Position numbers and translations under genes: made by a program. From contig CM042546.1 of the NCBI GenBank assembly GCA_023630585.1, forward strand, positions 21,467,810-21,531,809: a stretch of 64,000 bases of DNA. The letters are read 5' to 3'. This DNA comes from Cranoglanis bouderius (lineage: Eukaryota; Chordata; Actinopteri; Siluriformes; Cranoglanididae). The notes under the pieces are model-generated. The model did no database searches. It was not told the DNA's origin and saw only the letters and a list, made by a program, of their open reading frames with translations. Shown piece after piece: positions 35,401 through 46,225 of this stretch (position 1 is the first letter of the stretch; each line of letters opens with the position of its first letter).

Positions 35401-35703
35401 TCTTTTGTATAATTCTTTTTTTTTTTTTTTTATGATGTAAAAAGGTCATAAAAATTCAAACAGCCTCCAGGGAAAATTAATCTGAGCCATGGAAAATGGG
35501 GGGAAAAAATCCATTGGAGGAGATATTCAAAGTGAAATGTGGAAGATTTTGAGCCATTTGAATGTAAATGGAAGGTGACAGACTTGACAGTGAAGGAATA
35601 AATGACAAGCTCTTTGTGCCTCTGCCTGCATTAAAACTCAGTTTTGACAGTTAAAGGAAAGAAGCAAAAGCTCATATCCATCTTTACTCCATCCATATTT
35701 ATT

Positions 35704-35706
<3 letters not shown>
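35401..35706. other. Spacer with poly-T
   Basis: Poly-T at 35415-35431; no gene. Confidence 0.45.

Positions 35707-35769
<63 letters not shown>
35707..35769. repeat. (CT)n microsatellite, 63 bp
   Basis: Uninterrupted CT run. Confidence 0.99.
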
Positions 35770-35771
<2 letters not shown>

Positions 35772-36110
35772 ATGATGATGAAGGAGGTGAGGTTTGTCCT
35801 CAGATGCAGATTGGCCTTATCCCCAAATCCCACTGCCTCCTTCACCAAACTATAACATCCCATAATTACAAACAGCACATTCTTCAAATCTGTTAATGAA
35901 TAAATATCAGACAGCTGCCCCGTCTGCCCCGTCTGCCTCCTGGGGCATTTAAAGTGGGATAAGAATAAATTGCAAAGCCCTAAACGCTCAACGTGAGCCA
36001 GATTTGTAATTGAGAGCTGAATCAATTCGCATAATCAACTTTCTGAAGTGTACTATTATTATTATTATTATTATTGTAAAAATATTACTTTTTTTATGGC
36101 TAATCGTTCT
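35770..36110. other. Spacer ending in (ATT)n
   Basis: The (ATT)n run lies at 36053-36075; nothing else seen. Confidence 0.45.
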
Positions 36111-36194
36111 TTACTTCCTAAAAGGGTCCTAATTGGAACCCTCTCTGAAATGGTACCCGCAAAAGAATAAACCAAATAACATCACAGGGTTCTA

Positions 36195-36228
<34 letters not shown>

Positions 36229-36417
36229 CTGACTGACTGATTTAGGATTTTCAACTTTTACCACAAATTGAATTGTTTAATTTAGCTTTCTTGAGTTGAA
36301 CCTGAAAAGTTCTATGTTGAACTAAATAAGAAACGATTCCCACTAGAACCCTTTCTGGATGCTACGAACCCTTAATTTTCCAATAAACCCTTGAAGAACC
36401 TTTGTAACACCTGGGTA

Positions 36418-37928
36418 CAGTGCCTTCCACTACTATTGACACCGTTGGTAAATATGAGAGAAAGAAGGCTGTGAAAAATTGCGTTTATTGTTGAACCTTT
36501 TGATAATTTGTTAAAAAATAATCACAAAAATACTCTGCTCTCATGGATACCAAACAATTGCAAACAAAACACAGGTTTATCCAAAAAAAACAAATACAAA
36601 TATCGTTGTTAAATATAGGTGTGCAACAATTAATGGCAACCTTTTAGTCAATACTTTGTGCTACCTCCCTTTGCCAAGATAACACCTCTGAGTCTTCTCC
36701 TATAATGCCTGATGAGGTTGGAGGATACATGGCAAGGGATCTGAGACCATTCCTCCATACAAAATCTCTCCAGATCCTTCACATTCTGAGGTCCATGCTG
36801 GTGGACTCTCCTCTTCAGTTCACCCCACAGGTTTTCTATGGGTTTCAAGTCAGGGGACTGGGATGGCCATGGCAGGACCTTGATTTTGTGGTCAGTAAAC
36901 CATTTTTGTGTTGATTTTGATGTATGTTTTGGATTAAATTTTGTCCTGCTGGAAGATCCAACCACGGCCCATTTGAAGCTTTCTGGCAGAAGCAGTCAGG
37001 TTTTCATTTAATATCTGTTGATATTTGATATTTGAGTCCATGATGGCATGTTTCTGGCAGAAAAAAACAGCCCCAAAACATTAAAGAGGCACCACCAAAT
37101 TTAACCGTGGGCATGAGGTACTTTTCCATATGGCTGCCTCTCAGTGTGCTCCAAAACCACCTCTGGTGTTTATTGCCAAAAAGCTCTATTTTGGTTTCAT
37201 CTGACCATAGAACCCATTTGAAGTTCCAGTAGTGTCTGGCAAACTGAAGATGCTTGAGTTTGTTTTTGGATGAGAGTAGAGGCTTTTTTCTTGAAACCCT
37301 TCCAAACAACTTGGATTTTAGTTTTGGAGACTTTCTGACCCCAAGACGCAACTAACTTCTGCAATTCTCCAGCTGTGATCCTTGGAGAGTTTTTGGCCAC
37401 TTGAACCATCCTCTTCACAGTGCGTTCAGACAATATAGACTCACGTCCAATTCCAGGTTGATTCATAACATTTCCAGTTGACTGGAACTTCTTAATTATT
37501 GCCCCGATGGTGGAAATAAAAACATTTTGCTGCACATCACAGCTATATTCCTTGCTCTTACCCATTGTTATGAATGACTAAGGGAATTTGGCCTATGTGT
37601 TACCTAATATTTATACCCCTGTGAAACAGGAAGTCATGGTTGAACAATTCCCTGTTCCTAGTCACCCAGGTGTACTAAAAAAAATGTAAAATATCAATGG
37701 GAATATACCTAAAATATATTTTTTCTCATATGAATTCATAGGGGTGCCAATAATTGTTGCACACCTATATTTAACAAAATTTTTGGATAAACCTGTGTTG
37801 TGTTTGCAATTGTTTGATATTCATGACAGCAGAGTATTTCTGTGAATTATTTTAACAAAATTATCAAAATTTTCACAGCCTTCTTTGCTCATATTTACCA
37901 AGGGTGCCAATATTAGTGGAGGGCTCTG
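36418..37928 (-). mobile_element. Second copy of the 20535-22048 Tc1 family, 1511 bp
   Basis: Starts CAGTGCCTTCC and ends with GGGCTCTG, flanked by TA. It is colinear with the 20535 copy throughout and carries the same inverted-repeat words (TATTGGCACC-like near both ends). Here the outer repeats are longer and better kept, while the coding region is more deleted. Confidence 0.96.
36648..37565 (-). pseudogene. Tc1-like transposase pseudogene with several deletions
   Basis: Start ATG at 37565 (MGKSKEYS), terminus GGSTKY at 36648. Compared with the 20741-21740 copy it lacks roughly 75 bp in the first helix-turn-helix (after SCDVQQ), about 20 bp before KLFGRVSRKK which shifts frame, 6 bp before LWSDET, and about 20 bp after the GCF motif which shifts frame again. 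It does retain the 20-bp block missing from the other copy and so keeps the region of the second catalytic Asp, and SPDLKPIENLWGEL with the catalytic Glu. Each copy is thus broken in different places, which shows they decayed independently. Confidence 0.93.
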
Positions 37929-38150
37929 TATGTGTGCTGTACAAACTCCAAATTATTGCTCATTATTTTCTTTTGAATATCTAGAACCTGTCAGGAGTTT
38001 AATGTTCAGCTCTTGGTACTTTAAGGTTCTTCAAGGGTTCATTATTGGATAATTAAAGGTTTTGTAGATTCAAAACCAATTTCCGATAGTGAAACACTAT
38101 GTTGTAGGGTTAAAGGGACAACTGAAGAACCCTTAAGGCGTAGAGTGTAG

Positions 38151-38725
38151 TTTCAGCTCTGTGGTTCCACTTTTTAAAAATAAATATCTAACACAGCTCT
38201 AAGTGCCTTTCCTGCCTCTGTGTCCTCAAACAGCCAGATTCCACTTTATTATATGTTGAAGAAAGAAAGTGGTTGTGGAGCTACACACTCGCTGGGCCAC
38301 ACACACTGACCCAGCTACACTACACCCACTGCCTTCATTTCAACAAAACTAATCCCCGTGGAGACAAATTACGATGTAATTCTCAGACATTAAGCCGTGA
38401 ATGGATTCACTGGGCTAGGCTATAGGGTGCAAAAAATTCTTTCTCACTCCCACTGACCACACAAACCTCAAGTATGTTAAATCCATAAAAATGGTTCAAT
38501 CTTTGTCAGGAAATCACACTGGAGTCTTGTCCGTTAACAATTTACCTACAGGCCATGCTCAATGAATAGTATGACCAAAATCCAGTCACAGACCAAAGAT
38601 ATAGTACTATTCTGCCCGAGTCCTTTATAGTCACCCTCATTCATAAAATTTACATTAAACATTTGTTAAAAAAAAAAAAAAAACCTTTTTAAAAACAAAC
38701 CGTCTTAGCTTCAGGAGCTGATTGT
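38151..38725. other. Intergenic stretch, no feature supported
   Basis: A-rich run at 38669-38684; nothing else recognised. Confidence 0.4.
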
Positions 38726-38729
38726 CTTT

Positions 38730-39080
38730 TGCTTCCAATCAGGTGCATTTATGTAAATTATTATATTAGCTGATGGAAGCTCACCAAAGTGGCTTGTTTA
38801 TTATTAAAACATGGAAAGAATATGGCACAACAGCAGCTCTGCTTAGAGGAGGCCGTCCTCCAAATGACCACCAAATGTCAATGACCAGGTAAACAGAAAA
38901 GCAACCAAGATACCATCATTAACACTGAACATGTTGCTACCACCACCATGCTTCTCTGTGTCTATACCTTATGTATTTGCTAAATCTTTAGAAACTGCTT
39001 TTTTGGCCATTTCATGTGTCCCTCTACATGCAATGCTACAGATGTTCTTTAGTTCATTTCTGCTCTTCAGGACTGGCATG
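38730..39080 (+). mobile_element. Decayed Tc1-like fragment
   Basis: GGAAAGAATATGGCACAACA at 38813 and AGGAGGCCGTCCTCCAAATG at 38848 resemble the region between promoter and helix-turn-helix of a fish Tc1 family. ACCACCACCATGCTTC at 38940 resembles another conserved Tc1 word. Reading frames are destroyed. Confidence 0.55.
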
Positions 39081-40125
39081 ATATTAATCAATATATCAAT
39101 ATTGTTTTTTTTAGTATTATTATTATTATGATTCTTAGTAAAGTTTCAAGTCCATAATGCTCTACTGACTTCATGGCATGTTTCCTCCAAATACCAAACA
39201 AAGAGAAAATCATCAGCACAAAAATGGAGATCAAATCTAGGGGGCGTGTCACACTGTGTAATCACCTGACACATCTGTCATTGATAGGCTTCATGAATCT
39301 ACAGTCTGGGCTAGAAAGATCACTTGTTTTTTTTCTGATGACTCTTGCCCTCGGTTCCACAAACATCCCAAATAATCCGATTTAAGAAGTTTGTTAACAT
39401 ATAATTGCCAGAAATAGAACTTGATGTCTTTATCATTGAAAAACAGAGGGGGATTAGCACTACAAGCACATTTGTACCAGACTCCCCTGACCAAACCCCT
39501 TTACAACAAGTTTTCAATCATTTGCAAAGGTCTACAGTATATATGAGCCTTTCTCAATAAAGGATAGAAAAGTAGACCAAAATCATGAGCTCATAATGGA
39601 CCACAAGTGAAATCTCCACTACTACTTCTTCAAAGGAGTGATCCAGCCTGGTGATTTCCCTCAGCTCCTCTGCTTGTGCATGGCATTTAGCCTGGCAAGA
39701 TGACAGCATCTCTTTGGCCAGGCTTTGAAGCCTCTCTATGGTCCACTCTTGTCCTCTGGCTCATGGTGCCATTTCGTCTTCCAGTGCAGGCTGAGATGTG
39801 CCAGCGCACCATGTCTCTCAAAAGCAGGCTAATTAGGGCTACACCAAGCTCACTTACTTCTCACATATTCACACTTCATTTACACTCCCAAAATGTACCG
39901 CAAAATCTTATTCGGACATGGAGATACTATTAATTAGCTTGTTATTATTATTGGACCAGTTTGAAGCTGGATCAGGACAACAGGACTGGACAGATGATGG
40001 GGGGGGGGGACTTTTTCAGCATTACAGAACTAAAATCCACCTTTAAGGAATGATGGTTAACCTTTAATGAACAAGGTACAGTATATGTGAAGATTTTCAG
40101 TAGATGTGTCCATTTTATATACAGT
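39081..40125. other. Intergenic stretch, no gene supported
   Basis: (ATT)n near 39112-39129 and poly-G at 39999-40009; frames lack motifs. Confidence 0.4.
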
Positions 40126-40129
40126 TCCA

Positions 40130-40322
40130 TTATTAGACAATTTGGAAATGCCAGTCAGACTACAACGCATGTCTTTGGACTGGCGGAGGAAACCAGAATA
40201 CCTGAAGGAAACCCTCAATGCATGGGGAGAACATGCAAACTCCGTGCACACAGGGTGGAGGCAGGATTCGTAACCCCAGCCCCAGAGGTGCGAGGCAAAC
40301 GTGCTAACAACCAAGCCACTGT
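40130..40322 (-). mobile_element. tRNA-derived fish SINE with recognisable head
   Basis: Read on the minus strand from 40322: CAGTGGCTTGGTTGTTAGCA resembles an A box and GGTTACGAATCC a B box (one extra base against the consensus), so the head is tRNA-like. It is followed by GTGCACGGAGTTTGCATGTT, CTCCCCATGC, TTTCCTCCGCCAGTCC and AAAGACATGCG. This is the best copy of the family in the window. It may correspond to the SINE known from channel catfish as Mermaid, a name I give from memory. Confidence 0.78.
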
Positions 40323-40980
40323 GTCTACTAATAGACATATAACTCAATTAGGAAGAGAATAGTCATTAATTACCATGCAAATCTTTACACATTTCACATT
40401 TTTGTTAGCAACTTCAGGCACAAAAGGCTCCACAGTGGCAGACACTCACTACCTTCTGATCATCAGCCTAGAAAAATACCCACAGTACTCCCACTGCTTG
40501 CCCGACCGATCCCATAAGCCCAAAGATGACCTGAATATTTATGCATGATAAAGCTAAAGCTAAACCTAAACTCTCTCCCCTCTCAGACATCTCAAACGTC
40601 TCGGGAATCAGCGACCCATTTACACAAGGAAAGTTTTAAAAAGCTCCAAGAAATCAGCACTAAACCAGTCGGAGTAACGTTCCGATATACGTCAATCCGC
40701 CAGCATGAGTGCGGCTCGATTCTAACGTATTTGTCTCGTTATTAATTTGTAAACAGACTTCATGATTGGCTTTGATTGAAACTGGCTCACGGTGGACTGA
40801 CTGGCGTAAATCTCATTTTGGTTTGATGGAGCACATTTTCAAGTCCAAATTGTGTTAGAAAGATGAAAATGAAGTTTCAGCCAAAGTCAACTTGGTAAAT
40901 CTACAATGATGCAAACTCCATACTGTCACCTCCATCAAATAATCTTTCAATTCTGGATTTGAGCTGTTGATTAATTTTCT
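40323..40980. other. Intergenic stretch, no gene supported
   Basis: Nothing recognised. Confidence 0.4.
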
Positions 40981-40982
40981 GA

Positions 40983-41025
40983 AGCTGCAAATCAGGTTTA
41001 TATTAATGCGCTCGTTCTAATAAAA
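40983..41025 (-). repeat. Small fragment of MITE-like family H
   Basis: The complement of GCAAATCAGGTTTATATTAA and GCGCTCGTTCTAATA fits the middle of the family. Confidence 0.5.
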
Positions 41026-42190
41026 GAAAATCAGTTATGTGTCTCTAGAATGCGTCTTTAATTTCGTCCTCGGGTTGTTTGATATACACTTTTAAGAGCT
41101 TCAGAGGGTTTTGGATGAAATCCTGAAGAAGGTCTTAAGAGCAAATGGACACCAAACGACTGCCAGGTTTTGGATTATGTTTTCTGAGCTAAGACTATAA
41201 ATTATGGATCTCTGCCCAAAGATAAAAACCCTTTCATTTCCGTGGAGTGGACATGTTTCTTTACTTTCGTCCTCTGTTTTTTATCTCTTTGCCTGTTTCT
41301 ATCTGTCAGAGAGGTCACCATGAGCCCTCAGCTCTATCCTCCCCTGTCACTGTAATGGCAGGTTAGTGGTTTCACGCAGAGACGCCCGAATGCAGAATAA
41401 ATACACTATGGCGCACGCTCGATGGTCAAGTTAGCAGAAAGTCTACAATTTCCACCAGACCTCCAATAAGAGAAATAGGACGAGACTGTGCAGAATCTCT
41501 TTTTGTTCCCAGATTAAGGTGTAGCTCAGAAACATGGCTAAATCATTAGCATCAACTTAGCATCAAGACAAAATATGGAGCAAGAACTCTGAGGGGGGAA
41601 AAAAATCCCTAATGGTTTCCATTTGGAATTGGCTTATTCGCTTCTGTCTGATTCATACAGGTTTCCATTAGGGATTTTCTGGTTACCACCAAAACCCATA
41701 GATGATTAACATTAGAATAAAATCAGATCAACCAGAATAATTAGAAACAACACATACAGACTTTCCTTTACACTGGAATTTTGTAATGGTTTCCATATTT
41801 GTGACCCAATTATTTGGTTTAAACACTCATTTGAGCAGCATATTCTCTTGTTTGCTTGCTGCCCCGTCTGTATCAGAGCGGCGGTAAAATAAAAAATAAC
41901 GGCCCGGTGCTTTGCTCATCCATAAAACATGACATGCTGTGTGTGGGATGGAGTTGTCTGTCTGCGTTAGTGTAAAGGAGAACGGAGGACAGTCTGATGG
42001 ATCACGGAGAATATTAAACAATGTCACTGCTTTGAGGATGTAACGCAGACCTGCTCATGGAGAAACGTTTAGTGCAAGCTTGTTAATCAGAACGGGTTTT
42101 AACATTTAAATGCTGTCGCTGCAAAAAGCCTCGAGGATGTGACACCATCAATAAAAATTTTAATAAGAGCCAAAAAAAAAAAAATACCCA
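41026..42190. other. Intergenic stretch, no gene supported
   Basis: Repeated TTTCCATTAGGGATTTTC-like words (41610-41680) hint at another decayed fish repeat, too short to define. Confidence 0.4.
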
Positions 42191-42194
42191 CAAA

Positions 42195-42375
42195 AACATT
42201 TCCCCATCAAAGGGGATCCCAAGGGGAACCCTTTTTGGTGGCATAGAACACTTGATTGTGCAATGCCTCCTTACAGAACCCTTTTTTCCCCTAAGAGTGT
42301 ACCAGGTACCAAGAAGCTAGAAAAAATAACGGGTTCTTCAAGAGTTCTTTAAGTGCTCACTGATAATTAAGGGTT
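42195..42375. repeat. Relic of the 36115-38150 MITE family
   Basis: GGGGAACCCTTTTTGG, TACAGAACCC, ACGGGTTCTTCAAGAGTTC and TAATTAAGGGTTT match its ends. Confidence 0.55.
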
Positions 42376-42389
42376 TGCGTCTGAGTTTG

Positions 42390-42500
42390 CATTTGAATTT
42401 GATTCCGGTGAGTCGATTCAGAGTCGCTAGCGTTCACTTGGAAGCGAATTGAGACCAGAAAACCCAAGTGTGATTGCGGTTGTGGAGAACACACCAGGGT
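42390..42500. repeat. Arm of repeat family J
   Basis: GGTGAGTCGATTCAGAGTCG, GCGTTCACTTGGAAGCGAA and TTGAGACCAGAAAACCC parallel 32680-32745. Confidence 0.6.
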
Positions 42501-42653
42501 TCATAACATTGTGTATATAAAAGCTCCTTCAAATGAGCATCAGGAGAACAGAAATCTCCCAAAAGAGAATCTAATGAACGGCATACAGCCTGGAAACGCC
42601 TCCAGGATCCATGCGATGTTCTGTTCAGTTCTCTACACACTCAGATGATAATC

Positions 42654-42660
<7 letters not shown>

Positions 42661-42691
<31 letters not shown>
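42661..42691. repeat. (GA)n microsatellite
   Basis: Uninterrupted GA run of about 31 bp. Confidence 0.98.
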
Positions 42692-42696
<5 letters not shown>

Positions 42697-43135
42697 CTTA
42701 TTGCTGACAGGGTTGTGTTTGAACAGTCTGAAGGTCCTGAATATCCCTAAACAGTAACACAGAGCCATTCAGTTGCATACACTGACTTATTCATTTAGCT
42801 TTCGAGATGTCTGATGGGAGAAACAAAGATGTGTGTGATAAAGAGAAAGTGAATAAGAACGTTTCATTATTTATTGTTCAAGTGGAACAAAAACAGCTAG
42901 ACAGAAACAGGAGCCACAGTATAATTACACGCAAGAAAAACCCAATATCTCACAAACATTTCACTTTTTTTCACAATCTTTTTTTTTTTTTACTATCATT
43001 TGTGTTACGTCTTGTCTTGACGCTACTGTTGTGGTTGCAAATTTTGAGAGGTGGAGCTTAGGAGCTGAAGACAAAAGGTGATTCCGGTGGTCCAGGATGG
43101 CCGCCGCAGTAACGTTCCAGTGTTCTGAAGATGTC
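42692..43135. other. Spacer, no gene supported
   Basis: Poly-T at 42980-42991; nothing else. Confidence 0.4.
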
Positions 43136-43137
43136 GT

Positions 43138-43275
43138 AAAAAATAAAGTTACAGCTTCACCTCTGACACTGGAAACTCCTTCCATAATAAATGTATCATA
43201 TCAATGTTTTAAATCTGTGTACCTTGTGACCAGTCAGATTTGAGAATTCAGCAGTGCTGTAATCAAGTATCCTTT
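43138..43275 (+). repeat. Copy of MITE-like family H
   Basis: AAAGTTACAGCTTCACCTCT, GACACTGGAAACTCCTTCC and TGACCAGTCAGATTTGAGAA, in the same order as 35230-35390. Confidence 0.65.
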
Positions 43276-43775
43276 CTTACACTGATGTTTTTTTTTTTTC
43301 TCCCTCCATCGAGGCAGAATCTCATTTTTATAAGACCTTCTACTGGAAGCTCTTAAGCCAGTTTTGCTTCGCTTCACTGCCCTAATCGATTATCATGCCT
43401 GCTTAGCTTTTAACTTGTCTCCTGGGCCGTACTATACACATGGTTAATGATAAATGCGCACAAAATCTGATAGGATCATCTGACCTCTCATTTACAACAC
43501 GCTGTGGATCTTATCTGCACATATCCAGTAAAGCAGCGCTGCACCTACAACGCCATGTTCAGTGTTTACTGCTCAGCATCCAGCAGGATGATGGATATAC
43601 ATTTTATATATCTAGATCCTTAATATGGAAGTTAAATGTTGGTGTTTGCGTGTTTATGTGACTTTACTGTATATAGTGGACTTTGTTGTGTCCTGAGCTA
43701 AAGCTGGATGTGTGTATCTGAATGCTAATATGCACAATATTTTTTTTATGTTAGTGCCAACATGCTATTGCTATT
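43276..43775. other. Intergenic stretch, no gene supported
   Basis: Nothing recognised. Confidence 0.4.
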
Positions 43776-43779
43776 GGTA

Positions 43780-45310
43780 GTTTACCTTCCTGTAACTTTA
43801 CCATAACTACTGTAGAAGCACGCATGCCAAAACAAACAAACAAACAAACAAAAAAAATGCACTAACCAATGAGTGAAGTACCATAACTTATGGAATAGCA
43901 CACCTTCAGTAAATACAGTAACAAATCGAATCAAATTTTTGCCTTTTTCAAAATTTGCGATGCAATTTGAGGAGTTTTTGTGTGTTTTTGTTTGTTTTGT
44001 TTGCAGAAAACTACTTGAATTGGTGAATTTCACTTTCGCAGTGATCTTTGTTGGTAAATGAGACCTTTTAGCTGTACTCATGTTCGGCGCACGTGAATCG
44101 AAGAGGGCTTACGCTGAATCTGCCTTGTGATGATGTCACATGATGCGTCTTGGTCCAAATCTGCGGTAATTTTGGAAAATTGCAAGCTCCTGAGAATATC
44201 GCAGAGTTTCCTTGATTGTGCGCTCATCCTGGAAGGGTAAAATCCTGGAGGGACTGGTAAATAGAGTAACAAATGAGTAACCTATCATATCTGCTGGAAT
44301 AGCACACTTCAGTAAACACAGTAACAATTTGGTAACTGAGTACTAGTAGAGTAGTAGGCATGTCATAAATACAGGAACAAATCTGAACTGCCTGCAGTAA
44401 TAAATGGGTTAAAAACCATAACTCTTGGAGTAGAACTAGTAGTCAGTCAACTGTAAATACAGAATAAAAACCTTAACAAATACAATAGCAGGCCTATCAT
44501 GAATACAAAATGGAGTAGCACACCTACAGTAAGTATAGTAACAAATATTTAAACTGCCGTAACTACTAGAGAAGAATTCCTATTATAAAAACATGGCCGA
44601 AACAAATGGCCAAGCCACTCTTGGGGTTGCCATAAATATGGTAACAAGACAGTAAACTAGTGTAACTGCTGGAGTAGAATGGCAAAGCTGATGTAACAAT
44701 TAGAGAGGGCTGTTTAAAATGACAGGCTTTCCATAAATACAGTAACCAATGCCTAAAATACAGTAACTGCTCAAGTAGAATATATACAATCCCCTCTGAA
44801 AGTATTGGAACAGCAAGCCCGGTTCTATTGTTTTCGCTATACACTGAATACATTTGGGTTTGAGATCGAAAGATAGACGATAGATCAGAATTTCAGCTTC
44901 CATTTCCTGATATTTACATCTAGGCGTGTTGGACAACTTAAAACATGCCACCTTTTTGCGGCAGGCCATCCACTTTTTTTTTTTTTAGGTGAGCAAAAGT
45001 ATAGGAACCGATAGTCTTAAAGTAAAGAGCACTTAATATTCGGTTGCGTATCCCTTGCTTGCATTGACTGCATCAAGCCAATGTTCCACTGACTTCAGCA
45101 AACTGTTGCATTTTTCTTTTGTGATGCTTTTCCAGGCTTGTACTGGAGCTGCTTTCAGTTGTTGTTTGTTTTTGGGGCGTTTCTCCCTTCAGTCTCCTGT
45201 TCAAGAGACATTATTAATGAAGTAACATTAATAAAGTAAGAAATGGGTAAATTATTGTAAATGCTGGCGTACCAGGACTACCGTAAATACAGTAACATTC
45301 AGCCATGACT
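43780..45310. repeat. Degenerate tandem array C, split by a Tc1 fragment
   Basis: Words such as AATACAGTAACAAAT, CCATAACTACT, GTAACTGCTGGAGTAGAA and CATAAATACAG recur at roughly 60-75 bp. The array runs 43780-44786 and resumes at about 45215-45310. A separate repeat piece with GATGTCACATGATGCGTCTT lies inside at 44080-44260. Confidence 0.7.
44787..45205 (+). mobile_element. Tc1-like element fragment inside array C
   Basis: Begins after TA with CAATCCCCTCTGAAAGTATT and continues TGGAACAGCAAGCCCGG and CTATACACTGAATACATTTG, the left end of a known type of fish Tc1 element. The coding region is missing, and no matching right end is found before array C resumes. Confidence 0.7.
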
Positions 45311-45840
45311 AGAACCTTCTCAGAGTTTTATGCAGCATCTGAGCCAAGTATTCAGTTATGTCCAGCTTCTTTTATGTGCCATTTCTAATGGTTTTAGTTT
45401 CTATGTCACAGACATCTAACATGTTTAGTATTAATGGTGTTAAAAGACTTAAATTAATGTCAAATGTACATAATTTTACCCACTTATACCCGAGTAATCA
45501 TTATGAGGCAGCAGCAAATGGTGTGACCTTCACCTGATTTGTGAACCACCAATGTTTTGTTGTTTTTTTCATTAAGAAAACTTCAAGCATTTACAAATTC
45601 TTATACTGTTTTCTGTTTCTCACCTTTCCTAAGGAAGAGCACCATTATTTTTTCCATCCAGTAACAGAAATAGTGATGTTGTTGGAACATGGGGGCAGAC
45701 AGGTTGATGCAATTGCGAAGATTATTCAAGGAAAGCAACACAAATCCAAACAAGCAAAGCTGACAGTACAGCGCAGGTCAAAAACAGACTACGGCGTGTA
45801 AAAAAAAAAACAAAAAAAACAAGACTCCTCAATATGAGTC
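45311..45840. other. Intergenic stretch, no gene supported
   Basis: An 86-codon frame at 45541-45801 shows no family motif. Confidence 0.4.
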
Positions 45841-45844
45841 ACCA

Positions 45845-45965
45845 GTTGAGTGTGAATCAGAGTGGAATTAGTTCTTCTGGTTCATTTGCTATTTGGTTTG
45901 GATTAATTTCACAGTAAGTGTGCACAGAAATCACACAAGCGTGGTGAACCAGGAGTCGGCGCTAA
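45845..45965 (+). repeat. Copy of repeat family J
   Basis: TGTGAATCAGAGTGGAATTA, then GGTTCATTTGCTATTTGG and TTTCACAGTAAGTGTGCA. Confidence 0.55.
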
Positions 45966-45977
45966 ATAAATAATGAG

Positions 45978-46225
45978 TGTCACGTCATTTCCCATCAGCC
46001 CCAACAAATCACATGACCCTGTCGTGAACCTGTTTTGTGTTTCCCCTGATTAGCACCACTATTTAAGCTCTGAGTTTGCAGCATGTAGTTGCTTAGCCTC
46101 TGTTGTCATGTGTAGTACTGTATGTTGTGTGCGTTTTATGCCACATCCAGCTTGTTTCGCTGTGTTTATGATTCTTGTTTTGACTGACAATTAGACAATT
46201 ACAAAAATAAACATTCTGTGTATCA
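45978..46225 (+). mobile_element. Probable solo LTR, TGTCACG type
   Basis: Begins TGTCACG like the minus-strand LTR at 13689 and shares its layout: CCCATCAG-type word, a TATA-like box (CTATTTAAGCTC at about 46060) and a polyadenylation-like AATAAA at about 46206. The right end is not certain. Confidence 0.5.

Larger units (their letters stand above)
36115..38150. mobile_element. MITE split by a Tc1-like insertion
   Basis: Left flank words CGAACCCTTAATTTTCCAAT and CCCTTGAAGAACC (36365-36400) face their complement GGTTCTTCAAGGGTTCATTA then GGATAATTAAAGG (38023-38060). Outer words AAGGGTCCTAATTGGAACCC and GAAGAACCCTTAAGG close the element. It also contains a (GATT)n run at 36195-36240. A related fragment is at 42195-42375. 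The Tc1 element at 36418-37928 sits inside, so the MITE is older. Confidence 0.65.
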
